DNA of 64,000 nt from Flavobacterium pallidum (GCF_003097535.1 NZ_CP029187.1:3488757-3552756), one strand, 5' to 3'; positions 1-9,214 are shown, numbered from the stretch's first letter. Notes: generated by a model from the letters alone, not told the origin. Made by a program: numbers and translations.

Positions 1-2
1 TC

Positions 3-548
3 AACTGGGCCGCAAGGAAAACTTCCGGCGTACAATTAAATGATTTCAACTGCGGATTGAAAGCCTATAAAAAAGTAGTCGTAAAGAACATTGAAGTTTC
101 CGGCGAAATGCACCGTTACATCCCTGTTCTGGCAAAGAATGCCGGATTCGGGAAAATCGGGGAAAAAGTCGTGAAGCACCAGGCCCGGAAATATGGCGAG
201 ACGAAATTCGGGATGGACCGGTTCATCAACGGTTTCCTGGATTTGATTACGATTTGGTTTTTATCACGGTTCGGCAAACGCCCGATGCACCTTTTCGGGG
301 CGCTGGGATCGATGATGTTTATCATTGGATTTCTTGCCGCGGGATTTATCGGAATCAATAAGTTAATTCGTTTATACAATCACAAACCGACGGTTTTGGT
401 AACAGAAAACCCGTGGTTTTATATCGCGCTGGCAACAATGATTATCGGAACGCAATTGTTTCTCGCGGGATTTTTGGGCGAGATTATCTTGCGTACGAAA
501 AGCAATGAAGGACGGTACAAGATATCTGAAACACTGAATTTACAATAA
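3..548 (+). CDS. Glycosyltransferase family 2, C-terminal part (5'-truncated)
   Basis: The reading frame is open from base 3 at the window edge, so the N-terminal catalytic half lies outside. The first visible residues end in LNDFNCGLKAYK, a motif typical of dolichol-phosphate-mannose-synthase-like GT2 enzymes. A basic stretch with RKYGETKFGMDRF follows, then two hydrophobic segments (about bases 291-362 and 408-482) typical of the C-terminal membrane anchor in this family. The protein probably transfers a sugar from a nucleotide donor to a lipid carrier at the inner membrane face. An in-frame ATG at 57 is internal to the conserved region and is not a credible start. The sugar and acceptor cannot be told. 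Confidence 0.8.
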   Translation, partial: NWAARKTSGVQLNDFNCGLKAYKKVVVKNIEVSGEMHRYIPVLAKNAGFGKIGEKVVKHQARKYGETKFGMDRFINGFLDLITIWFLSRFGKRPMHLFGALGSMMFIIGFLAAGFIGINKLIRLYNHKPTVLVTENPWFYIALATMIIGTQLFLAGFLGEIILRTKSNEGRYKISETLNLQ

Positions 549-550
549 GA

Positions 551-637
551 CGGGGAACGCTTAGCCCCGATTGAAGCGGCATCCTTTTTCCTGTTCCTTT
601 AACAGGAAAAAGATACAGCGGAAAGCGGGAACGGCTC
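551..637 (+). ncRNA. Structured intergenic element, copy A (Flavo-1-like candidate)
   Basis: This lies between the glycosyltransferase and the phosphohexomutase. TTTTTCCTGT (586-595) pairs with ACAGGAAAAA (602-611), and CCCG (566-569) pairs with CGGG (626-629). The core reads CTTAGCCC, GAT, AGCGGCATCC, a variable hairpin, AAAAGATA, AGCGGA, AGC, GG. The same core occurs on the minus strand at 5110-5190 with a different but still paired hairpin, which argues for a conserved RNA fold. I suspect the flavobacterial Flavo-1 type of motif from memory, but the family name is unverified. It could also be a mobile or terminator-like repeat. Confidence 0.5.
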
Positions 638-655
638 CAAAAAAATAAAAATACA

Positions 656-2377
656 ATGGACAAACAAATCTTAGACAAGGCAAACGAATGGCTCACGCCC
701 GTTTTTGACAATGCGACTCAGGAAGCCATCAAAAAAATGATCGCGGATTCGCCAAAGGAACTCGAAGAAAGTTTTTACAAAAACCTGGAATTCGGGACCG
801 GCGGGATGCGCGGCGTAATGGGTGTGGGTACCAACCGCATCAATAAATACACTTTAGGAAAAAACACGCAGGGACTTTCGGATTATATGCACAGTGTTTT
901 TGCGGGAAGGGAACTAAAAGTGGCGATTGCTTATGATTGCCGTCACAACAGTGATACTTTGGCAAAGACCGTTGCGGATGTTTTTTCTGCGAATGGCATC
1001 AAAGTATACCTTTTTTCAGAATTAAGGCCGACACCTGAATTGTCGTTTGCATTGAAATACCTGAAATGCCAGGCTGGAATTGTATTGACTGCCTCGCACA
1101 ATCCACCGGAATATAACGGCTATAAAGTATATTGGGAAGATGGCGGGCAGCTTGTGCCACCGCAGGATGGCGAAATCATCAAAGTGATCGAGGCTACGGA
1201 ATACGGCGCTATTAAATTTGAAGCAAACAACGATCTGATTGAATATATTGATCACGAAGTGGATGAGGCATTTAAGAAATCCTCTATCGAAAATGCCAGT
1301 TTCAATACACCGCAGGAGGCAAAGGACGCGCTGCAGATTGTATTTACGCCTTTACACGGTACGTCAATCACCGCAGTTCCGGGCGTTTTGGAAAGTGCAG
1401 GGTATAAAAACGTGCATATCGTTCCGGAGCAGGCCGTTCCAAATGGCGATTTCCCTACTGTAAAATCCCCGAATCCCGAAGAGCCCGAAGCTTTGACGAT
1501 GGCTTTGGCCCTGGCCGATAAATTAAATGCCGATATTGTTGTGGGAACCGACCCGGATTGTGACCGACTCGGTGTTGCCGTGCGTAACAATGACGGCAGG
1601 ATGATATTGCTGAACGGAAACCAGACGATGGTGCTGATGACGCATTTCCTTTTAGAGCAATGGCGGAAAGCCGGGAAAATCAACGGAAAGCAATTCATAG
1701 GGTCTACGATTGTTTCCACCCCGATGATGATGGAACTGGGCAGCGCATATGGCGTGGAATGCAAGGTGGGGCTGACCGGTTTCAAATGGATTGCCAAAAT
1801 GATCAAGGATTTTCCCGAATTGCTGTTTATTGGTGGTGGCGAGGAAAGTTTCGGGTTTATGGTAGGTGATGCGGTTCGTGATAAAGATGCTGTGGCAGCA
1901 ACATTACTGGTTTGTGAAATCGCAGCATTGGCAAAAGCCAAGGACAGTTCAGTTTACAAGGAATTGTTACAGATGTATGTCGATTTCGGGTTTTACAAAG
2001 AACATTTGGTGTCGCTGACGAAAAAGGGCATTGAAGGATTGGCGGAAATCAACCGCATGATGGTCAATATGCGCAACAACCCGGTGCAGGAGATTAACGG
2101 TGAAAGGGTAATTGTCGTGGAGGATTACAAAAACTCAACAGCCAAAAACCTGCTCACAGGTGAAGCTGAAACGATGTCCATCCCAAAATCAGACGTATTG
2201 ATCTATTATACCGAAGACGGTGCGAAAATTGCAGCCAGGCCTTCGGGAACCGAGCCGAAAATCAAATTCTACATCAGCGTGAATGCTGAAATTTCCAGCA
2301 CAGACGATTTTGCGGAAGCGGAAAAACAGCTTGATGCCAAAATAAAAAATATCATTTCCGATTTAGGGATACAATAG
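656..2377 (+). CDS. Phosphohexomutase (phosphoglucomutase/phosphomannomutase family)
   Basis: The 573-residue protein is close to the length of PgcA-type alpha-phosphoglucomutases. It carries the phosphoserine loop TASHNP (catalytic Ser about residue 147), the metal-binding loop GTDPDCDRLG, the sugar-binding GGGEESFG and the C-terminal phosphate-binding RPSGTEPKIKFY. It should interconvert hexose 1- and 6-phosphates in the cytoplasm and so feed nucleotide-sugar synthesis, which fits the glycosyltransferase upstream. Glucose versus mannose preference cannot be decided from sequence alone. The stop codon abuts the ATG of the next gene, so the two are probably cotranscribed. Confidence 0.9.
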   Translation: MDKQILDKANEWLTPVFDNATQEAIKKMIADSPKELEESFYKNLEFGTGGMRGVMGVGTNRINKYTLGKNTQGLSDYMHSVFAGRELKVAIAYDCRHNSDTLAKTVADVFSANGIKVYLFSELRPTPELSFALKYLKCQAGIVLTASHNPPEYNGYKVYWEDGGQLVPPQDGEIIKVIEATEYGAIKFEANNDLIEYIDHEVDEAFKKSSIENASFNTPQEAKDALQIVFTPLHGTSITAVPGVLESAGYKNVHIVPEQAVPNGDFPTVKSPNPEEPEALTMALALADKLNADIVVGTDPDCDRLGVAVRNNDGRMILLNGNQTMVLMTHFLLEQWRKAGKINGKQFIGSTIVSTPMMMELGSAYGVECKVGLTGFKWIAKMIKDFPELLFIGGGEESFGFMVGDAVRDKDAVAATLLVCEIAALAKAKDSSVYKELLQMYVDFGFYKEHLVSLTKKGIEGLAEINRMMVNMRNNPVQEINGERVIVVEDYKNSTAKNLLTGEAETMSIPKSDVLIYYTEDGAKIAARPSGTEPKIKFYISVNAEISSTDDFAEAEKQLDAKIKNIISDLGIQ

Positions 2378-4210
2378 ATGGATGAAAATATAAAAAAGAT
2401 TATCCCTTTTGCGAAAAAGTACAAGGCGAATGTAGTTTGGAATATCATCCACAACATTTTATATGCGCTTTTCGGGACGATTGGTATGGTGATGATTTTT
2501 CCGGTGCTGAAAGTACTTTTCGGTCACGGGGAAAAAGTAACACAATTGCCTGAATACAATGGATTACTGCATATTGACACCTACCTGAATGATACGCTTT
2601 TTTATTATGTAAACTATTTATCGAGCAAATACGATCCAAATTATGCATTGCTGCTGACGGTTTCTTTGGTGATCATTACGTTTCTTTTCAAGAACCTTTT
2701 CGGATATCTTGGATTGCAGCACCTGACAAAAGTCAAAACCGGCGTGCTTCGGGACTTACGCGAAAAAATGTTCAAAAAAATCATCGAGCTTCCCGTACCT
2801 TATTATTCTGAGAAGCGGAAAGGCGATGTGATGGCGCGCATGCTCGGTGACGTGAACGAAGTACAAAATTCATTTTTCATGGTTTTGGAACTTATCGTAA
2901 AAGAACCGCTGACCATCCTGTTTTCGTTGATTGCCATGATTAATATCAGTTGGAAACTCACATTGTTTGTGTTTATATTCATCCCGATTTCCGGATTTGT
3001 AATTTCAAAAATCGGAAAGTCGCTTAAAAGCAAATCCGCAAAGGCACAACAGGAAAACGGACACCTGATTTCAGTAGTCGAGGAGACACTTTCTGGATTG
3101 AAGGTCGTAAAAGGCTACAATGCGGAGCATTATTTCACGACGACTTTTAACGATTCCATCAACCGACTTTACAGGATCACCAACAGCATCGGGAAGAAAA
3201 ACAACCTGGCTTCGCCCATGTCGGAATTCCTGGGCATCATCGTGATTTCGATTTTGCTTTTTTATGGCGGTAACCTCGTATTGGTTGATAAATCTTTGGA
3301 TGGCGAATTGTTTATAGCTTACATTGCGCTGGCTTACAACATCCTTACACCCGCAAAATCCATATCCAAAGCATCTTATCAGGTGAAAAATGGCCTTGCC
3401 GCTGCCGAAAGGGTCTTTGAGGTCCTTGAAGTGGAAAATTCCATCACAGACAAACCTGATGCGATTGCCTTACAGGATTTCGGGCATGAAATCCAATTGA
3501 AGAATATCAATTTTTCTTACGAAAAAGAGACCGTTTTAAAGGATTTTTCGCTTACCATCCCCAAAGGGAAAACTGTCGCATTGGTAGGGCAATCCGGAAG
3601 CGGAAAAAGCACCATTGCCAATCTGCTGACGCGTTTTTATGATGTCCAGCAAGGCGAAATCCTGATCGACGGACACAACATTAAAGATGTCACGATGCAG
3701 TCATTACGTGGCCTTACCGGACTGGTGACACAGGACAGCATCATGTTCAATGGCACCATTAAAGATAACATACGCCTTGGAAAACTGGATGCCACTGACG
3801 AAGATGTCATTGAAGCCCTGAAAATCGCCAACGCCTATGAGTTCGTAAAGGATTTGCCGGAAGGCATCCATACGAACATCGGCGACAGTGGAAATAAATT
3901 GTCAGGCGGGCAGAAACAAAGGCTGAGTATTGCGCGCGCCGTGCTGAAGAATCCGCCGATCATGATATTGGATGAAGCTACGTCCGCATTGGACACCGAA
4001 AGCGAAAAATTCGTACAGGTGGCTTTGGAAAATATGATGCAGCACCGCACTTCGGTAGTTATTGCACACAGGCTTTCGACCATCCAGAAAGCAGATGTCA
4101 TCGTTGTCATGCAAAAAGGACAGATTGTCGAAATGGGCAAACACGAAGAGTTGATGCTGTACAACGGTATTTATAAGAAACTGGTTGAAATGCAAAGTTT
4201 TGAATCCTAA
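2378..4210 (+). CDS. ABC exporter, fused permease and ATPase (MsbA-like)
   Basis: This is a 610-residue half-transporter. An N-terminal six-helix exporter domain (about residues 15-330) is followed by a nucleotide-binding domain with Walker A GQSGSGKST, signature LSGGQKQR, Walker B IMILDEATSALD and the H-loop region VIAHRLST. It would act as a homodimer in the inner membrane, exporting a lipid or hydrophobic substrate. MsbA-type lipid A/glycolipid flipping is plausible given the neighbouring glycosyl genes, but the substrate is an inference. The ATG begins directly after the preceding stop with no gap. Confidence 0.9.
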   Translation: MDENIKKIIPFAKKYKANVVWNIIHNILYALFGTIGMVMIFPVLKVLFGHGEKVTQLPEYNGLLHIDTYLNDTLFYYVNYLSSKYDPNYALLLTVSLVIITFLFKNLFGYLGLQHLTKVKTGVLRDLREKMFKKIIELPVPYYSEKRKGDVMARMLGDVNEVQNSFFMVLELIVKEPLTILFSLIAMINISWKLTLFVFIFIPISGFVISKIGKSLKSKSAKAQQENGHLISVVEETLSGLKVVKGYNAEHYFTTTFNDSINRLYRITNSIGKKNNLASPMSEFLGIIVISILLFYGGNLVLVDKSLDGELFIAYIALAYNILTPAKSISKASYQVKNGLAAAERVFEVLEVENSITDKPDAIALQDFGHEIQLKNINFSYEKETVLKDFSLTIPKGKTVALVGQSGSGKSTIANLLTRFYDVQQGEILIDGHNIKDVTMQSLRGLTGLVTQDSIMFNGTIKDNIRLGKLDATDEDVIEALKIANAYEFVKDLPEGIHTNIGDSGNKLSGGQKQRLSIARAVLKNPPIMILDEATSALDTESEKFVQVALENMMQHRTSVVIAHRLSTIQKADVIVVMQKGQIVEMGKHEELMLYNGIYKKLVEMQSFES

Positions 4211-4220
4211 AAGACAATCT

Positions 4221-4397
4221 ATGAAAAGGGAATATTTCGGAATGCTATTTATCATCATTTTTACTGGTATATTGATTTTAAGCGACTACCTTTTCGGAGG
4301 CGCGGCGTGGGATTATTTCCAGAAGTACATTGTCATCTGGGTATTGATTGCATTTTATGCCGGCCAATATTCGATGAAATTCCCTAAAGCCTTTTAA
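4221..4397 (+). CDS. Small two-helix membrane protein, unknown
   Basis: The protein is 58 residues starting at MKREYFGM. An upstream in-frame ATG at 4185 overlaps the ABC exporter, so the start at 4221, 10 bases after that gene, is preferred. Two hydrophobic segments (about residues 5-22 and 32-50) suggest a small inner-membrane protein. No family is recognised. It sits between the exporter and the DUF2971-like gene, with 1 base before the latter, so it is probably part of the same transcript. Confidence 0.6.
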   Translation: MKREYFGMLFIIIFTGILILSDYLFGGAAWDYFQKYIVIWVLIAFYAGQYSMKFPKAF

Positions 4398-4398
4398 A

Positions 4399-5100
4399 AT
4401 GTACATCCATGACGACAATATCAAGTTGCCAGACGATCCGGAAACGGTAGTATGGAAATACCTTGATTTGTCGAAATTCGTCGATTTGCTGCTTTACAAA
4501 AAACTGTTCATGTCGCGTTCCGATAAATTCGAGGACCAATATGAAGGTACTTTCAGCGAACCCACCTTCGAGGAAATCCGGAAACTCTCGATCAACAACC
4601 CGGAATTCCTTGATTATTACAAAATCCACCGGCAGCAGGTGGTCATCAGCAGCTGGCATATCAATGAATACGAATCGTTTGCGATGTGGCAGATCTTTAC
4701 CCAGAAAAGCGAAGGCCTTGCCATACAATCGACCCTGGGAAGACTGCAGGAATCGCTATCCGAAGAAAAAGACTACGAACAGCATATCGGCGAAGTGAAT
4801 TATATCGATTACAAAAAAGAATACATCCCGTTTGAAAATGCGTTCTTCCCGTTTTTATTTAAGCGGAAAAGTTTCCAGTATGAGCGTGAAGTCCGCATCA
4901 TTTCCGACATGACACCTTACAGCATGAAAATCGATAACGGCGTGAAGATCGACATCGACATCTGCAAACTCATCGAAAAAATCTACATCCACCCGAAATC
5001 GGAAAACTGGTACAAAAACCTCGTCATCGAACTGGTAAATCGCCTGGGCTTCAATTTTGATATTGAAAAATCGGATTTGGAGAGCGAGATTTTGATTTGA
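4399..5100 (+). CDS. DUF2971-like protein
   Basis: This is a 233-residue soluble protein. The N-terminal half holds a VWKYLDLSKFVDLL segment followed by LFMSRSDKFEDQYEG. The middle has SSWHINEYESFAMWQIF, and the C-terminal half has FKRKSFQYEREVRII. This order (a small N-terminal domain, 'W..nE..aMW..Y', then 'K...f..E.E.Ri') is what I remember of DUF2971. The function is unknown. Related proteins are found scattered and sometimes beside defence genes, but nothing here supports a defence role. It is the last gene of the run starting at 656. Confidence 0.65.
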   Translation: MYIHDDNIKLPDDPETVVWKYLDLSKFVDLLLYKKLFMSRSDKFEDQYEGTFSEPTFEEIRKLSINNPEFLDYYKIHRQQVVISSWHINEYESFAMWQIFTQKSEGLAIQSTLGRLQESLSEEKDYEQHIGEVNYIDYKKEYIPFENAFFPFLFKRKSFQYEREVRIISDMTPYSMKIDNGVKIDIDICKLIEKIYIHPKSENWYKNLVIELVNRLGFNFDIEKSDLESEILI

Positions 5101-5109
5101 ATTTTCATG

Positions 5110-5190
5110 AGCTATTCCGGCTGTCCGCTATATCTTTTGTGCCGAACCCCGGCTCAAAAGGATGCCGCTCCCATCCGGGCTAAGCGCACT
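5110..5190 (-). ncRNA. Structured intergenic element, copy B (Flavo-1-like candidate)
   Basis: Read on the minus strand, this matches copy A at 551-637 in its flanking core (CTTAGCCC-GAT, AGCGGCATCCTTTT, AAAAGATA, AGCGGA). The central hairpin differs but is still paired: CTTTTG (5134-5139) with CAAAAG (5155-5160), and GCCG (5141-5144) with CGGC (5150-5153). CCGG at 5117-5120 can pair with CCGG at 5175-5178. It lies just after the 3' end of the DUF2971-like gene, in opposite orientation to it. Identity as a named RNA family is not verified. Confidence 0.5.
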
Positions 5191-5243
5191 TCCTCCCAAA
5201 ACATTTCGCGAAATTTTTCCTAAAATAATCTTTCTTATAAGCT

Positions 5244-5273
5244 TTTGCGTATGTAAAGTTTTTTCTACATTTG
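5244..5273 (+). promoter_or_regulatory. Promoter of the porin-imelysin operon
   Basis: TTTG at 5244-5247, 18 bases, then TACATTTG at 5266-5273 matches the Bacteroidota -33/-7 pattern. The porin ATG follows 28 bases downstream. Confidence 0.7.
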
Positions 5274-5301
5274 CACCCTATTCTTAAACAGTCTAAATAA
5301 A

Positions 5302-6654
5302 ATGAAAAACATTTATTTGTTTTTATTGCTCTTCGCCTTCGCCTCCCATGCCCAAACCCAACAGGAAATTGACCGTCAAAAACTTAAGGAGGAAATCAAA
5401 AAGGAATTAAAAGAAGAGCTCAAAGCTGAAGTTAAGAAAGAGATCGCCAACGAAAATTTATCGGTATTCAACTGGGGGAAATTTGACCTCAATGGCTATG
5501 GCGTGGTCAATTACTACAACTACAATTATGACACGGACAGGAACCTGAAGGACAAGCTCGACGCGGAAAGGCTGAACCTGTACCTCGGTTACCAATACAA
5601 CAGATGGATCCGTTTCCAGTCCGAAATTGAATTCGAACACAACGGTACCGGCTCGACGCTGGAGCTCGACACCCAGGAGGAATTCGGGGAATACGAATCT
5701 GAAATTGAAGCCGGCGGTGAAGTAAAAGTAGAGCAGGCTTACATTGAATTTGGCATTACTCCTGCCTTTACCATCCGTGCAGGGCGCGTAAAGGTCATGT
5801 TCGGGCTTGCACAAAGCCTCGACGATCCAGATGATTATTTCACAACGCACCGTCCTGAAATGGAGAATGAAATCTTACCATTGGGGTGGTACGAAAACGG
5901 GATTGAGTTCAGCGGGAATTTTTACAAAAATAAGTTCGAATACCGTTTTTCCATTACCGGCGGACTCGACGCAACCGGCTTCAGCTCGCGCGGATGGATC
6001 AAGGATGGTTACCAGCAGCGTTTTGAAATGGCCAATGCAGAGTCCTTCGCATTCATGGGGCGCCTCGATTATAAATTTGGAAGAAGCGGTAAAAACTACG
6101 TCGGGATAGCGGGTTATGTAAACGATGCCGCAGCCAACCGCCCGAAGAACGATATGAAGGAAACTGCCTACGTCAAGATGGGTGAGGTACACGTCACTTA
6201 CGACCAGAACTATTTAAGGTTCAATTCCATTTTTCTTTTCGGCGATTTGGAAAATTCAGATATCGTGTCCAGGAGGAACGCCAGCCTATCCAATACTTTA
6301 GGTGTAAAACGCACTCCCGTTGCCAAAAACATGATCGGTTTTTCTGCGGAAGCGGGCTACGACTTAAGGCACTTCTGGGAGCCAAAAACAAGAAGATACA
6401 TCTACCCGTTCGTGCGCTACGATTATTATGACACGATGCGCAACGTGGAAGGCAATGTGGTCGACAATCCGCGCTGGGAAAGAAGTTCCATCACCGGCGG
6501 GGTGAACTGGTACGTGCTTCCGCAGATTATCGTAAAGGCACAATACTCGAACCGCAGGCTGGGCTCGCAGAATGTCAACCCATCCACACTGCTGTTCACG
6601 GGTGAAAGGCAAAAAGAAAACACATTTTCAACAGGAATCTCATACGTATTTTAA
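5302..6654 (+). CDS. Outer-membrane porin (OprO/OprP-like)
   Basis: The 450-residue protein has a signal peptide ending at HAQ (about residue 18). A highly charged stretch of Lys and Glu (about 22-49) looks like a short coiled coil. A long beta-rich domain of alternating aromatic strands follows and ends in the terminal Phe typical of outer-membrane barrels. It resembles phosphate-selective-porin O/P family channels and probably forms a trimer in the outer membrane. It is the first gene of an operon with an imelysin lipoprotein (18-base gap) and a di-heme cytochrome, so its solute may be metal-related rather than phosphate. That is an inference from context. Confidence 0.8.
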   Translation: MKNIYLFLLLFAFASHAQTQQEIDRQKLKEEIKKELKEELKAEVKKEIANENLSVFNWGKFDLNGYGVVNYYNYNYDTDRNLKDKLDAERLNLYLGYQYNRWIRFQSEIEFEHNGTGSTLELDTQEEFGEYESEIEAGGEVKVEQAYIEFGITPAFTIRAGRVKVMFGLAQSLDDPDDYFTTHRPEMENEILPLGWYENGIEFSGNFYKNKFEYRFSITGGLDATGFSSRGWIKDGYQQRFEMANAESFAFMGRLDYKFGRSGKNYVGIAGYVNDAAANRPKNDMKETAYVKMGEVHVTYDQNYLRFNSIFLFGDLENSDIVSRRNASLSNTLGVKRTPVAKNMIGFSAEAGYDLRHFWEPKTRRYIYPFVRYDYYDTMRNVEGNVVDNPRWERSSITGGVNWYVLPQIIVKAQYSNRRLGSQNVNPSTLLFTGERQKENTFSTGISYVF

Positions 6655-6672
6655 TAACAAACTATTTTTATT

Positions 6673-7758
6673 ATGAAAAAAAGAATCTTCACCCTGGCGA
6701 TGTTTGCAATGGCTTCTGCAGCTTTTGTAAATTGCAGCAATAACAACGATGGCACTATAGAAAACCCGAACGGCGCTTTATATGATGAAGTCCTTACAAA
6801 CGTCGCAAATAACGTCATTGTTGAGACTTACGACGAACTGAATACCAAAGCCACTGCGCTGAAAGCGGCAATAAATGCCATGACATTCCCTGTAACTGAA
6901 AACCAGCTTGAAGCGGTTAAGGCGGCCTGGCAGGCTACACGCGCACCGTGGGAACAGTCTGAAAGTTTTCTTTACGGACCGGTAGGAATCGAGGAAGTAG
7001 TAGATCCTGCAATAGATTCATGGCCAGTGGATGTGGCTGCGATCGAGGTAATCAAAAACAACGGTGCTGCCATTACGGCAAGTTCTTTAGCCACCAATGA
7101 TGATGCGCGCGGTTTCCATACTATCGAATATTTCATCTGGGGCATCAACAGCAACAAAGCAGCAGCGGATATCACTGCAAGGGAAGTGGAATTCCTGAAA
7201 GCGGCTGCAGATGATTTACAGCAAAACACTCAAAAACTATACGATGCCTGGAAAACAGGCGGTGGCAATTATGCGGCCAATTTCTCTAACGCAGGTGGCA
7301 CTGGAAGTGTATACCCTTCGCAAAAAGCAGCTTTGGATGAGATTTCGCAAGGGCTTTCCGGTATCGCAACCGAAGTGGCCACAGGAAAAATCGAAGAGCC
7401 TTTGAACGGGAACGGCAACGCTCCAAAACCCGAAGCAGAAGAGTCACGCTTCAGCAACAACTCTAAACTGGATTTTGCAAACAACATCCGCAGCATCCAG
7501 AATATTTACAGTGGTGACTTTAATGGTGCGACAGGCAAAGGCCTTACCGATGTCGTTTCTCTTGTAAATCCAACCCTTGATAATACCATCAAGACCAAAA
7601 TTGCTGACGCTATCAGCGCTATTGATGCCATTCCGGGTACTTTCACCAATGCCATCACAAACAACAGGACTGCAGTACAAAATGCGCAAACCAAAGTGAA
7701 CGAACTCAAGACACTCCTGGAAAGCCAACTGCAACCGCTGATCACTAACTTACAGTAA
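6673..7758 (+). CDS. Imelysin-family lipoprotein (peptidase M75 fold)
   Basis: The 361-residue protein has a lipoprotein signal with Cys21 (AAFVNC). The imelysin signature GxHxxE appears as GFHTIE at residues 147-152, followed by YFIWG. Imelysin-like proteins (ICMP, IrpA, the EfeO M75 domain) are envelope proteins linked to iron uptake, and most are not proven peptidases. Here the lipid anchor places it at the periplasm or outer-membrane leaflet, between a porin and a cytochrome-peroxidase-like protein. Iron binding or transfer is the best guess; the actual ligand is unknown. Confidence 0.85.
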   Translation: MKKRIFTLAMFAMASAAFVNCSNNNDGTIENPNGALYDEVLTNVANNVIVETYDELNTKATALKAAINAMTFPVTENQLEAVKAAWQATRAPWEQSESFLYGPVGIEEVVDPAIDSWPVDVAAIEVIKNNGAAITASSLATNDDARGFHTIEYFIWGINSNKAAADITAREVEFLKAAADDLQQNTQKLYDAWKTGGGNYAANFSNAGGTGSVYPSQKAALDEISQGLSGIATEVATGKIEEPLNGNGNAPKPEAEESRFSNNSKLDFANNIRSIQNIYSGDFNGATGKGLTDVVSLVNPTLDNTIKTKIADAISAIDAIPGTFTNAITNNRTAVQNAQTKVNELKTLLESQLQPLITNLQ

Positions 7759-7766
7759 AACCAGGG

Positions 7767-7784
7767 AAGCTCCTTCCGGGGCTT
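7767..7784 (+). other. Hairpin between imelysin and di-heme genes
   Basis: AAGCTCC (7767-7773) pairs with GGGGCTT (7778-7784) through a 4-base loop with one G-T pair. No T-run follows, so it is more likely an RNA-stability or attenuation hairpin inside the operon than a full terminator. Confidence 0.4.
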
Positions 7785-7804
7785 GCCACTTTTCAATTTG
7801 CAAA

Positions 7805-9181
7805 ATGATTCGAAAACTGTATCCAATCCTTTTATTGTCACTAGCTTTAACTTCCTGTTCAGAAGACCATGACAGTGACTATGAAAACATCGATTTGACT
7901 GAACGCATCAATGCCGGCGGCGAAACCACTATTTTCTCCACCACCACGAATGCCTTCAGCAGCCCCGCCCCTAACCTTACGGCGGCGGAAACTGACAATC
8001 ATTTCATAGGGGATTTGCTTTTCGAAGCCAGTTTTGTGACTGCTCCGGCACAGGTCAATCCTGGCTTAGGTAGCATTTATAACAATTCTGCCTGCATCAA
8101 TTGCCATCCGCGTGATGGGCGCGCTAAACATCCGACCAATGTAAATTCGGCTAACGGATTATTGATGCGCGCCAGTATCTTCGGCACAGACGAGCATGGC
8201 GGGCCTGTGGCTGTTCCGGGATTCGGATTGCAGATACAAAACCGTGCCATCAGCGGATACACTCCTGAGGCGGAATATATCGTTACTTATACAACCAAAA
8301 CGGAGACTTTTGCCGACGGTACCACAATAACGCTAAGGAAACCTGACATTACATTAACTGACACGTATATCCCGCTTCCTGCCGGGGTGATGCTTTCCAC
8401 GAGGTTGGGCACCCCGATTTTCGGATTGGGATTATTGGAAGAAGTGCCTGAAGCAAACATCACTGCACTGCAGGACATCAATGATGCCGATGGCGATGGG
8501 ATTTCAGGAAAGGCCAATTTTGTATGGAATCCATTCACGCATCAGACGGAACTCGGCCGTTTCGGATGGAAAGCTAATACTGCCAGCGTGATTGTGCAAT
8601 GTGCCGGGGCTTATGTGGAAGATATGGGGATTACCAATCCTATTTTTACGTTGGAATCCGGCCATGGGCAAACCAATGGCGGCATACCTGGCACTGAACC
8701 TGAAGTATCTATGGAGACGCTTGAAAAAGTGGCGCTTTACTGCAAAACCCTTGGCGTGCCTGCTGCACGGAATACCGATAAGAAGGAAGTAAAAAACGGC
8801 GCGAAACTCTTTGCACAACTGGATTGTGCCAAATGCCACGTGCCCAAGCAGGTTACCGGCAATGCATCGGTTGCCGCGCTGTCAAATCAGACTTTCTTTC
8901 CTTACACCGATTTACTCCTGCATGATATGGGGGAAGGCCTGGCAGACAACCGTCCGGATTTTATGGCAACGGGCACCGAATGGAAAACACGCCCGCTTTG
9001 GGGCATCGGGCTGACGAACCTCGTGAACGGCCACACCGATTTCCTGCATGACGGCCGCGCAAAAAACATCGAGGAAGCCATCCTGTGGCATGGTGGAGAG
9101 GCAGAAAATTCCAAAAACAAATACAAGAACCTCAACGCGAAACAGCGCAGCGACTTACTGGAATTTATCAATTCATTATAA
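7805..9181 (+). CDS. Di-heme oxidoreductase lipoprotein (DUF1111 family)
   Basis: The 458-residue protein has a lipoprotein signal with Cys18 (LALTSC). Two haem c attachment motifs are present: CINCH at residues 97-101 and CAKCH at 341-345. The C-terminal part has the GIGLT...FLHDGRA segment shared by this family and MauG/cytochrome c peroxidase relatives. It should carry out redox chemistry in the periplasm, with haem attached by the cytochrome c maturation system. Placement after porin and imelysin suggests oxidation of ferrous iron or of an organic ligand during uptake. This coupling is inferred, not shown. A strong terminator follows at once. Confidence 0.85.
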   Translation: MIRKLYPILLLSLALTSCSEDHDSDYENIDLTERINAGGETTIFSTTTNAFSSPAPNLTAAETDNHFIGDLLFEASFVTAPAQVNPGLGSIYNNSACINCHPRDGRAKHPTNVNSANGLLMRASIFGTDEHGGPVAVPGFGLQIQNRAISGYTPEAEYIVTYTTKTETFADGTTITLRKPDITLTDTYIPLPAGVMLSTRLGTPIFGLGLLEEVPEANITALQDINDADGDGISGKANFVWNPFTHQTELGRFGWKANTASVIVQCAGAYVEDMGITNPIFTLESGHGQTNGGIPGTEPEVSMETLEKVALYCKTLGVPAARNTDKKEVKNGAKLFAQLDCAKCHVPKQVTGNASVAALSNQTFFPYTDLLLHDMGEGLADNRPDFMATGTEWKTRPLWGIGLTNLVNGHTDFLHDGRAKNIEEAILWHGGEAENSKNKYKNLNAKQRSDLLEFINSL

Positions 9182-9185
9182 AAAG

Positions 9186-9214
9186 AAAATCCGGCATTCA
9201 CCGGATTTTTTTTT
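9186..9214 (+). terminator. Terminator of the porin-imelysin operon
   Basis: AATCCGG pairs with CCGGATT around a 6-base loop and is followed by a run of T. It begins 5 bases after the di-heme stop codon. Confidence 0.85.

Noticed and set aside
1252..1941. 229-residue ORF on the minus strand
   Set aside because: It lies wholly antisense to the well-supported phosphohexomutase gene and has no recognisable domain.
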